Source of the DNA: Nitrospinota bacterium
Lineage (GTDB): Bacteria; 2-12-FULL-45-22; JACOWJ01
DNA length: 64,000 bases
Reading direction: 5' to 3'
NCBI GenBank assembly: GCA_016176845.1
Contig: JACOWJ010000029.1
Coordinates: 19,335 to 83,334 of the forward strand
Position 1 is the stretch's first letter, and each line of letters starts with the position of its first letter. Shown here in pieces: positions 48,716-56,786 of the stretch. The notes below the pieces were generated by a model. It had not been told where the DNA came from. It did not search any database and was given only the letters and a program-made list of their open reading frames with translations. Position numbers and translations under genes: made by a program.

Positions 48716-48940
48716 ATGCGACTATACTCTCAGGCGGGCGAGTTCGAGATCAAGGTCAACGATCTGGTCATCGAGGGAGAAGAGCTCATTATCAAGGGGA
48801 AGCTGGGCGGCCTTTACCCGGCCCGGGTCTGTCACACCCCGGCGGACCTGATGAGGGTCCTGGGCTACCTGCTTCGGCCTCGGGTGATCCTCTACCTGCT
48901 CAAGTTGCCCTTCTACCTGCTGTCGAAGAGGAAGGGCTAG
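48716..48940 (+). CDS. Small protein of unknown function, paralog of previous ORF
   Basis: GEFEIKVNDLVIEGEELIIKGKLG...RPRVILYLLKLPFYLLSKRK. Confidence 0.55.
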   Translation: MRLYSQAGEFEIKVNDLVIEGEELIIKGKLGGLYPARVCHTPADLMRVLGYLLRPRVILYLLKLPFYLLSKRKG

Positions 48941-49049
48941 CGACTTTGTCGCATTGCAAATTGTAAAGTGAAGATTGGAAATCTACCATTTGCACTTTAC
49001 CATTTGCCTTTTGCAATTCGAGCGAAGCCATGGGTAGAGGAATCCGACC

Positions 49050-50429
49050 ATGAGACGAGCCATGGTTATCTGGTTGGCAATAGCCGCCAGTATTTGGGGG
49101 GGATATCGCCAGGTGTGGGCCAGCGGCTACGAGTTCTTCGGGACCGGGCTGCGGGCACTGTCGATGGGAGGAGCCTTCATCGGGAAGGCCGATGACTCGA
49201 CGGCCACCTACTGGAACCCTGCGGGTCTGGCCCAACTGAAGGGCCGGGCGATCGAGTTTGACATGGAGAAGGACAGCGTCGATTACGCCGACCACAACTC
49301 TATCCGGAATATCGACCCGGACCTGGCCTCCGTCGAGCGCAACGACGTCTTTCTGCGCCAGATCCCCAGCGAGCCGGACCGCTTCAGCGAGACCCGGCCG
49401 AAGATCTTCTACGCAGCGGGGGATAGCTCGGGCTACTACCAGTGGGGGAAGTATACCTTCGGCGGCGCATTTTACGTCCCCAACGGTAACTACGCCGACT
49501 GGAAGGACACGGTCCGAGACCGGGAGACGAAGGCCTTCATCCGGGCCAAGTATTACAGCCGGTTCCTCCTCTCCCTGGCCAACTTGTCCATGGCCCGGGA
49601 GATCCTCCCCGGGGTGATGGTGGGAGCCGGGGCAAACTTCATCTACGGCTCCTTCCTGACCAACCTGGACAAGCATTATCTGGGGGGCAGCCGCCCAGAG
49701 CTCAACAACACGTACGGGATCGACTCTTGGGGATCGGGCTACGGGGTGGAGGGAATCTTCGGCATCCTGCTCAAGCCCGCCCCCTGGTTCAACGTGGGGG
49801 CCGTTTACCGGACGGGGTCTAAAATCAATGTGAAGGGACATTTCCATCTGCTCCAGACCCCCATCCGGGAGGCCGGACGGACGATCCATGCGGGATACGA
49901 TCGGGCCAGCGACTATAAACAGGACTTTCCTTTGCCCCGTACCTTCGGGGTCGGGATCGCCCTTACCCCCCTTCCTCCCCTGACGCTCACCTTTGACGTC
50001 CAGGGGACCGACTGGACGAACATGAAGACGGAGATCGACTTCGAAGAACAGCGGAAAGGCAGGGTGGAGGGGCGGGGGCCTTTCCCCCTGCCTAACCTGA
50101 ACCACAACCTGGACTGGAACCTCGCGTTGCGCTACCGGATGGGGGTTGAGTACCGGATCAACGAGAGGCTGGCGATCATGGGGGGCTACATGTTCGATGA
50201 GAACGCCGTCCCCGACACCCGGTCCGCCATCACCAGCATCATCGGATTCCGGATGCAAATGTTCGGCATTGGGATCTCCTATGCCCCACGCCGCTGGGGA
50301 ACCCATGAGCTGGACCACTGGAGGATCGACCTGCACTACAACCATCACCAGTATCATGAGCATGTCGAAGGCCGATCCATCAAAGGCCAAGATAACATGA
50401 TTGGGATGGGGGTAGGCTACCATTTTTAA
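49050..50429 (+). CDS. OmpP1/FadL/TodX family outer membrane porin
   Basis: SGYEFFGTGLRALSMGGAFIGKADDSTATYWNPAGLAQL; beta-rich; GVGYHF C-terminus. Confidence 0.9.
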   Translation: MRRAMVIWLAIAASIWGGYRQVWASGYEFFGTGLRALSMGGAFIGKADDSTATYWNPAGLAQLKGRAIEFDMEKDSVDYADHNSIRNIDPDLASVERNDVFLRQIPSEPDRFSETRPKIFYAAGDSSGYYQWGKYTFGGAFYVPNGNYADWKDTVRDRETKAFIRAKYYSRFLLSLANLSMAREILPGVMVGAGANFIYGSFLTNLDKHYLGGSRPELNNTYGIDSWGSGYGVEGIFGILLKPAPWFNVGAVYRTGSKINVKGHFHLLQTPIREAGRTIHAGYDRASDYKQDFPLPRTFGVGIALTPLPPLTLTFDVQGTDWTNMKTEIDFEEQRKGRVEGRGPFPLPNLNHNLDWNLALRYRMGVEYRINERLAIMGGYMFDENAVPDTRSAITSIIGFRMQMFGIGISYAPRRWGTHELDHWRIDLHYNHHQYHEHVEGRSIKGQDNMIGMGVGYHF

Positions 50430-50477
50430 TTCTGATTTAGTTCAGACAGGATGAACAGGTGAAGAACAGGGAACTTA

Positions 50478-50549
50478 GATTGCTTCGCTTCGCTCGCAAT
50501 GACAAAATCGGGTCATTGCGAGGAGCGCTAGCGACGAAGCAATCTCAAA
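50478..50549. repeat. GAAGCAATC palindrome (family E)
   Basis: GATTGCTTCGCTTCGCTCGCAATGACAAAATCGGGTCATTGCGAGGAGCGCTAGCGACGAAGCAATCTC. Confidence 0.85.
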
Positions 50550-50597
50550 ATGGAAATTCCTCTACGGTGAATTTTGCGTATAGGAATTTCCATTTTG

Positions 50598-50665
50598 AGG
50601 GGCTAGGGACTAGGGATTAGCAAAAGCTCTTCTTTCTTACTAGCCCCTAACCCCTAATCCCTAAT
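50598..50665. repeat. Dispersed element C, copy 2
   Basis: ggggctagggactagggattagcaaaagctcttctttcttactagcccctaacccctaatccctaa. Confidence 0.85.
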
Positions 50666-50696
50666 TTAATCCAGCCCGTTCATCCTGTCTAAATAG

Positions 50697-51416
50697 ATGT
50701 CGATGATCACGCTCATCGGGACTTGCCACGTGGTAAACCTGAAGGACAGGGTAAAAGGGCGGATCCTGGAGGCCAGGCCACAGGCGGTCTGCGTGGAACT
50801 GGACCTGAAAAGGTTCGAGCGGCTCACGGGGCGGCAGTCTTCACCAGGGGGTCTGCTCTCCATGATGGCCCTGATCCAGGAGCGCATCGCCGCCAGGTAT
50901 GGCGTGAAGGCAGGCAATGATATGATGGGAGGGATCGAGGCGGCCAAGGTGTTGGGAGTCCCCCTTTTCCTCATCGACCGGGATTCCGATGAGATCCTGT
51001 CCAGCTTCCTGGAGGCCCTCCTCCGAGAGCTCCTCGACCCGGTCCACATCCTGAGGAAGCTGCGGACCTTTCTCCATCTCACTCAAGAGAGCCTCTTCCC
51101 TCCGCCCCCTTCCCCCGACTGGATCGAGGGCTTACTCCAGGACTTCGAGCAGGACCCTCAGAAGTACGAGCGGGAGTTCGAAACGATCTTTCCCCTGTTG
51201 AAGCGGGTCATCTTCGACGAGAGGGAAAACCGCATGGCGGCCAACCTGAGGCGGCTATCCCGGGAACACCGGGAGATCGCCGCCGTGGTGGGCTACGGGC
51301 ACCTCATTGGGCTGCGAAGACGGCTGCCCGATTTGGACCTATGCGAGGTCCCTCTGAGGGAGCTATGGGGGAGCGCCCCCGCCCCCTTCGGGGGTGAATT
51401 GGAAATTGGAAATTGA
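50697..51416 (+). CDS. TraB family protein
   Basis: MSMITLIGTCHVVNLKDRVKGRILEARPQAVCVELDLKRFERL; C-terminal VVGYGHLIGLRRRL. Confidence 0.8.
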   Translation: MSMITLIGTCHVVNLKDRVKGRILEARPQAVCVELDLKRFERLTGRQSSPGGLLSMMALIQERIAARYGVKAGNDMMGGIEAAKVLGVPLFLIDRDSDEILSSFLEALLRELLDPVHILRKLRTFLHLTQESLFPPPPSPDWIEGLLQDFEQDPQKYEREFETIFPLLKRVIFDERENRMAANLRRLSREHREIAAVVGYGHLIGLRRRLPDLDLCEVPLRELWGSAPAPFGGELEIGN

Positions 51417-51426
51417 AGATTGGAAA

Positions 51427-51512
51427 TTTTTACCGTGAAAATGCCTGAGTCTTCGATGAGCCCATTTTCATGCTTGGGGGCGGCCAACTCAACTGGGCCA
51501 TGTCGGTTTCAA
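51427..51512. repeat. Dispersed element D, copy 4
   Basis: TTTTTACCGTGAAAATGCCTGAGTCTTCGATGAGCCCATTTTCATGCTTGGGGGCGGCCAACTCAACTGGGCCATGTCGGTTTCAA. Confidence 0.8.
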
Positions 51513-51578
51513 TGTGCATTTTCCAACGAGTTGGCTCTTTGCTGCTATGAGCCATGAGCTACTAAGGGGATCGCTCAG

Positions 51579-52082
51579 ATGACGGAATACCGGGAGAATG
51601 TGGTCAAGATTTTACCCCATCTGCATAGGAATCGGGGACTGGAGAACTTCCTAAGGAAGGTCGCCCCCGACTTCGACCTCCACGAGCTGGAGATCTCCCC
51701 CCAGGAGATCCCGCTCCTGGGGGCGGTGGCTGCCGGCAAGCCCATCGAGGCGATCGAGGAACGAGATAGCCTCGCCGTTCCGGCCGATATGGTTGTGGGC
51801 CGTTACAAGGCTTACGCCTTGCAGGTCAAAGGAGACTCCATGATGGATGAAGGGATCCGGGACGGCGATTATATCATCATCCAGGAGAGGAACGAGGCCA
51901 AAAATGGCGAAACGGTCGTAGCCCTGATCAACGATCATGAGGTCACCCTGAAAAAGCTTTACATCGAGCGGGACCAAATCCGTCTGCAGCCGGCCAATTC
52001 GCAGGTGGAGCCGATCATCATCCGCAACAGTGACGTGAAGATCTTAGGAGTGGTCTGCGGGCTGATCCGTAAGTTCCGGTGA
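51579..52082 (+). CDS. LexA-like S24 peptidase protein lacking a recognisable N-terminal HTH
   Basis: IPLLGAVAAGKPIEA cleavage region, VKGDSMMDEGIRDGDYIIIQ (Ser), AKNGETVVALINDHEVTLKKLY (Lys). Confidence 0.85.
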   Translation: MTEYRENVVKILPHLHRNRGLENFLRKVAPDFDLHELEISPQEIPLLGAVAAGKPIEAIEERDSLAVPADMVVGRYKAYALQVKGDSMMDEGIRDGDYIIIQERNEAKNGETVVALINDHEVTLKKLYIERDQIRLQPANSQVEPIIIRNSDVKILGVVCGLIRKFR

Positions 52083-52181
52083 CCACTTTCGAAGGCTCTC
52101 TATTGACATCGATCCGCGAATGGGGTATGTAGGAGAGGGCAGGTCAACGATCTACCAACCACTGAACGAAGGAGGAGCCAG

Positions 52182-53600
52182 ATGGTAGGAATAACTTCTT
52201 ACGGCGCTTACATCCCGTTGTATAGATTGCCACGAAGTGAGATCGCTAAGACATGGGGAGTGGCGGCCCAAGGGGCAGGGGAAAGGGCGGTGGCCAATTT
52301 CGATGAGGACAGCCTGACCATGGCAGTGGCGGCCTCGATGGACTGCCTGAAAGGGAGGGACCGGGGAAAAGTGGATGGGCTCTTCCTGGCCACCACCACC
52401 GCCCCATACGTGGAGAAGCAGGTCTCGACCATCGGGGCAACGGCCCTGGATTTGGGCCGGAGCATCCGAACGGCCGATTTCACCAACTCCCTGCGGGCGG
52501 CGACGGCTTCCCTCCTCTCGGCCATCGATGCCGTGAAGGCCGGCTCCCTGAAGAACGTCCTGGTGGCCGCCGCCGATTCCCGCCAGGCCCAGACCCAGGG
52601 TGGGATGGAGCAGACCTTCGGGGACGGCGCCGCGGCCCTGCTCATCGGGGACTCCGACGTGGCGGCCACCATCGAGGCCAGCTACTCGCTCTCGGACGAA
52701 TTTACCGATGTGTGGCGGGCCTATGGGGATAACTTCGTCCGTGCCTGGGAAGAGCGCTTCACCATCGACGAGGGGTACAACCGGGTCCTGCCGGAGGCGG
52801 TCTCGGGCCTCCTCAAGAAGTGCGGCCTCTCCCCCCAGGAGATCAACAAGGCGGTCTTCTATGGCTCCAACGAGAGACGGCACAAGGGAATGGGGAAGCT
52901 GCTGGGCTTCAAACCGGAGCAGATCCAGGACGGCCTCTTCGCGGGCGTGGGAGATACAGGCGCCGCGCTTCCCCTGATGATGCTGGTGGGGGCCCTGGAA
53001 ACCTCCAAGGCGGGGGATAAGATCCTGGTGGCCTCGTATGGCAACGGGTGCGATGTCCTGCTCCTGTCGGTGACCGATCGGATCAACCAGCTCCGGAACC
53101 GGCAAGGGATCAAGGGGCACCTGGCATCGAAGAAGCCGCTGGCCAGCTACCAGAAATACCTGACCTGGCGGGGGCTGGTCCCGGTCGCTCCAGCGTCCCG
53201 GCCGGATCGAGACGCCACCTCCATCACCGCCGTGTGGCGGGAGCGCGCCCAGAACATCGCCCTTTACAGCTCCAAGTGCAAGAGCTGCGGGGCCCAACAA
53301 TACCCGATCCAGCGAGTCTGCGTGAAGTGCCACGTCAAGGACAACTACGAATTGGTGCGGCTCGTCGATCAAAAGGTCAAAATCTTCACGTTCACCCAGG
53401 ATAACCTGGCGGCCTCGGTGGACCCGCCGGCGGTTGTCGCCGTGGTCGAGTTCGAGGGGGGTGGAAGAGGCTACTTCGACATGACGGACCGCGATCCCCA
53501 GGAGGTTAAGGTCGGGATGCCGGTCGAGTTTACCTTCAGGAAGCTCTATTTCGACCGGGGGGTCCATAATTATTACTGGAAGGTGATGCCCCCGAGATAA
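52182..53600 (+). CDS. HMG-CoA synthase-like protein with fused DUF35 (zinc ribbon + OB-fold) C-terminus
   Basis: GITSYGAYIPLYRLPRSEI...TFGDGAAALLIGD; C-terminal CKSCGAQQYPIQRVCVKC...VFTFTQDNLA-type OB region. Confidence 0.87.
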   Translation: MVGITSYGAYIPLYRLPRSEIAKTWGVAAQGAGERAVANFDEDSLTMAVAASMDCLKGRDRGKVDGLFLATTTAPYVEKQVSTIGATALDLGRSIRTADFTNSLRAATASLLSAIDAVKAGSLKNVLVAAADSRQAQTQGGMEQTFGDGAAALLIGDSDVAATIEASYSLSDEFTDVWRAYGDNFVRAWEERFTIDEGYNRVLPEAVSGLLKKCGLSPQEINKAVFYGSNERRHKGMGKLLGFKPEQIQDGLFAGVGDTGAALPLMMLVGALETSKAGDKILVASYGNGCDVLLLSVTDRINQLRNRQGIKGHLASKKPLASYQKYLTWRGLVPVAPASRPDRDATSITAVWRERAQNIALYSSKCKSCGAQQYPIQRVCVKCHVKDNYELVRLVDQKVKIFTFTQDNLAASVDPPAVVAVVEFEGGGRGYFDMTDRDPQEVKVGMPVEFTFRKLYFDRGVHNYYWKVMPPR

Positions 53601-53631
53601 CCCAAGAAGGACCCATGGAGGAGGAGAAGAG

Positions 53632-54822
53632 ATGGCCGGGAGTATCAAAGACAGGGTAGCGATCATCGGGATGGGGTGCACCAAATTCGGTGAACGCTGG
53701 GACGCCAGCTGCAACGACATGATCATCGAGGCGGCCTATGAGGCTTACGAGGACGCCGGGATCGATCCCAAAGACATCGAGGCCGGCTGGGTGGGCACGT
53801 TGGGGGGAACGACGGGGATGACGATCTCCAAGCCCCTGAAGCTGCAATATATCCCGATCACCCGGTGCGAGAACGGATGCGCCACGGGATCGGACGCCTT
53901 CCGGAACGCGGCCTATGCCGTGGCCGCAGGGATCTATGACATCGTTCTGGTGGTGGGCTATGAGAAGCTCAAGGACTCGGGCTTCAGCGGCCTGGCCATC
54001 CCAACCTCGGGCTCCGGGGGCGGGTTGAACGACTTTGCGGGCGGGGTGCAGGCCACGACCACGGCCCCGGGCATGTTCGCCACCATGGCCACCAAGTACT
54101 TCGAGCGGTACGGCCTGAGCCCGGAAGAGGGCAAGCGGATGATCGGGATGGTCTCCGTCAAGAGTCACGCCAATGGCGCCCTGAACCCCAAGTGCCATTT
54201 CCAGAACGAGGTGACGATCGAGCAGGTAATGAAGGCCCCCATCATTTCCTGGCCCCTGGGCCTGTTCGATTGTTGCGGGGTCAGCGATGGGGCGGCCGCG
54301 GCCATTCTGGTGCGGGCCGATCGGGCCAAGGAGTTCCGCAAGGATCCGATCTACGTCAAGGCCCTGCAGATCAGCACCGGCGGCGAGAACCGCTTCCGGG
54401 ACGATTACGATTACACCCACGTGGAGGAGATCTACCGCTCCGGGATCGCCGCCTACAAAGAGGCCGGCGTGACCAACCCCCGGGAGGAGATCGGCATGGC
54501 CGAGGTGCACGACTGCTTCTCGATCACCGAGGCGATCTTCATGGAAGACCTGCAGTTCAGCCCGCGGGGCCGGGTCCGGGAGGACATCGAGAACGGCTTC
54601 TTCACGTTGGAGGGAGGGCTCCCCGTCCAGCCCGACGGCGGCCTGAAGTGCTTTGGCCACCCCATCGGGGCCTCCGGGGTGAGGATGCTCTACGAGATGT
54701 ACAAACAGCTCCAGGGCAAGGCGGGCCAGCGGCAGATCAAGAACCCGAAGCTGGGCCTGACCAGCAACCTGGGCGGTGAGCCCCCGGGATGCTGCGTGAG
54801 TACCATCATCGTGGGACACTAA
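53632..54822 (+). CDS. Thiolase superfamily acyltransferase (archaeal/SCP-x type)
   Basis: IIGMGCTKFGERWD, EAYEDAGIDPKDIEAGWVGT, EVHDCFSITEAI, GGLKCFGHPIGASGVRMLYEMYKQLQG. Confidence 0.92.
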   Translation: MAGSIKDRVAIIGMGCTKFGERWDASCNDMIIEAAYEAYEDAGIDPKDIEAGWVGTLGGTTGMTISKPLKLQYIPITRCENGCATGSDAFRNAAYAVAAGIYDIVLVVGYEKLKDSGFSGLAIPTSGSGGGLNDFAGGVQATTTAPGMFATMATKYFERYGLSPEEGKRMIGMVSVKSHANGALNPKCHFQNEVTIEQVMKAPIISWPLGLFDCCGVSDGAAAAILVRADRAKEFRKDPIYVKALQISTGGENRFRDDYDYTHVEEIYRSGIAAYKEAGVTNPREEIGMAEVHDCFSITEAIFMEDLQFSPRGRVREDIENGFFTLEGGLPVQPDGGLKCFGHPIGASGVRMLYEMYKQLQGKAGQRQIKNPKLGLTSNLGGEPPGCCVSTIIVGH

Positions 54823-54825
54823 CCG

Positions 54826-54897
54826 ATTAGGGGTTAGGGATTAGGGGTTAGGGGCTAGTAAGAAGAACTTTCGCTAATCCCTAATCCCTAGCCCCTC
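54826..54897. repeat. Dispersed element C, copy 3
   Basis: ttaggggttagggattaggggttaggggctagtaagaagaactttcgctaatccctaatccctagcccct. Confidence 0.85.
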
Positions 54898-54921
54898 AAA
54901 AGAGGATAGAGAGAATCAACG

Positions 54922-55386
54922 ATGACCTGGAAGGGATACTTTCAGTCAGCGAGCTGGCTGGACGAAAATCAGGAGCCCACCGACAATATCACGGTCTGGT
55001 ATACCGAGGAGATCGAGCTTCCTAGAATCGCCGATGAGGCCGTCAAGTGCCAGGTGGCCACCATTGTCCGGTCTACGCAGATGGTGATCAAGGTCCGGGG
55101 AGAGATGGAGGTCATCTACCGGCTGGGCGATGTCTTCTTCGTGCTCCGTGATTATGTCCGAGATGACGACACCCCAGTGAGCCTGATCTACAAGCCCGAT
55201 GTTTATTTCTGTTACCGGGCAGAGGACGATAACCGTCTGAGCATGACCCGCAAAGAGATTGCTTTTCATCAATCGATGACTGGGGAAGCCCTTAAGCTGC
55301 ATCCTTTCGGGAATGTCCTTGCTGACATCTATTCCGGCAAAGAGAAATCGAACGTTTACTATCTCCATTTGCTTCATCGAAACTGA
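54922..55386 (+). CDS. Hypothetical protein
   Basis: 154-aa ORF, no recognised domain. Confidence 0.5.
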   Translation: MTWKGYFQSASWLDENQEPTDNITVWYTEEIELPRIADEAVKCQVATIVRSTQMVIKVRGEMEVIYRLGDVFFVLRDYVRDDDTPVSLIYKPDVYFCYRAEDDNRLSMTRKEIAFHQSMTGEALKLHPFGNVLADIYSGKEKSNVYYLHLLHRN

Positions 55387-55540
55387 CCAGACTGCTACCT
55401 TGCGTAAATCTTTTTGCCCTCATCCCTCCCCTGGTTACTAGCCAGGACCAGATCGACATCGTGCTGGCGGTTTTTCACCGCCCCTTCGCCCACACAAGAG
55501 GAAGTTTTACATCCGAGCTTAAAAAAGGGGGAAAGAGGCG

Positions 55541-55627
55541 ATGAGAAAAATTCTGCTTATCGACGAAGACCCTTCCTTTTGTGACAAGCAAAGTTTTGAG
55601 ATTCCTCAGTCGCTTCGAACGGCCTGA
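55541..55627 (+). pseudogene. Response-regulator receiver N-terminal stub
   Basis: MRKILLIDEDPSFCDKQSFEIPQSLRTA*; last codons derive from a dispersed GAGATTCCTCAGTCGCTTCG repeat. Confidence 0.6.
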
Positions 55628-55660
55628 AGGACGGACGGTATTTTCGAACCCGTTGGAGGA

Positions 55661-56785
55661 ATGATTTCCATGAAAAACACGCCGAGCATCCCGCCAAACC
55701 AGGGTCGTAATCGACGGTTACTCACGAAAGCCTTAGGGATTGTGATCGCCTGCGGCGCTGTTGCTGTCTACTATTGGGGGCCCTTCTCCGAAGGAGAATC
55801 ATCGGTCTCCGCTCGAAATCATAGAATCATCCGCTTGTCCCATGATCACCTCTACGACCTCAGTTTTCCTACGAAGGAGAAAGGGTGGGTGGTCGGGGAT
55901 TACGGGACCATTCTCGCCACTCAGGATGGGGGGAAATGGTGGTCCCGCCAGGAAACGGGCACCCACGCCCTTTTACGCGGGGTGGATTTTGTTGACGAGA
56001 AGCGGGGTTGGGCGGTCGGGGTTCGGGGAACGGTGCTCCACACGGAGGATGGGGGACAGAGCTGGGCGAAGCAGGAGATGGATGCCCGTCATCTCCTCTC
56101 CCTCGACCCAGACGTATACCTTCGAGATGTGCATTTTCTCGATCCGTCCAGGGGATTGATCATTGCCCGAACGGGCTCCATTTTCTTTACGGAGGATGGA
56201 GGCAGCCACTGGCAAGAGCAGGCCTTGGAAGGGAAAGATGCCCGCCTCAATCGAGTCCGTTTTTTCTCCCCTCAAGTGGGCTGGATGGTGGGAGAGTTTG
56301 GCTCGCTCTTCGTGACCCAGGATGGGGGGCGATCTTGGAAACCCAGAGAAAGTGGGACGAAAGTGACCCTCATGGATATCGTTTTTCTCAACCCCCAGTT
56401 GGGCTACGTGGTCGGTCTGAGCGGCACCCTCCTTCGGACCCAGGATGGGGGGGAGACCTGGGAGGCGATTTCCATCGGCAGGAAAGAGAATTTTTTTGGC
56501 CTCAGCGCCGGCGATGGATCGGGACGGGTATGGGTCCTGGGCAACCGCTTTTTTCAATGGTTTGACGGGCAAAACCAAGAAAAGCTGCGGTGGCACGAGG
56601 TAATGCTTCCCAAAGAGATTAACCTCTTGGAGGCCTGGTTCTATGCCGGTCAGGCGGATGCAAATGGGGGGGTGTGGGTCACCGGTCGGGAAGGGGTTCT
56701 CTTGCATGGGGCAAACGGCAAAGAAAGCTGGATGTCCGTGCTGAGCTGGGAAAGAAACGTGCGACCGGCAAAAGAGGGGAGTTAG
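55661..56785 (+). CDS. YCF48/Hcf136-like BNR-repeat protein
   Basis: Repeated (G)WVVG(D)YGTIL.TQDGG.W...; membrane anchor at N-terminus. Confidence 0.87.
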   Translation: MISMKNTPSIPPNQGRNRRLLTKALGIVIACGAVAVYYWGPFSEGESSVSARNHRIIRLSHDHLYDLSFPTKEKGWVVGDYGTILATQDGGKWWSRQETGTHALLRGVDFVDEKRGWAVGVRGTVLHTEDGGQSWAKQEMDARHLLSLDPDVYLRDVHFLDPSRGLIIARTGSIFFTEDGGSHWQEQALEGKDARLNRVRFFSPQVGWMVGEFGSLFVTQDGGRSWKPRESGTKVTLMDIVFLNPQLGYVVGLSGTLLRTQDGGETWEAISIGRKENFFGLSAGDGSGRVWVLGNRFFQWFDGQNQEKLRWHEVMLPKEINLLEAWFYAGQADANGGVWVTGREGVLLHGANGKESWMSVLSWERNVRPAKEGS

Positions 56786-56786
56786 C

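Noticed and set aside
48900-54819. Minus-strand ORFs of 507, 524 and 427 aa
   Set aside because: All antisense to FadL, HMGS-like and thiolase genes
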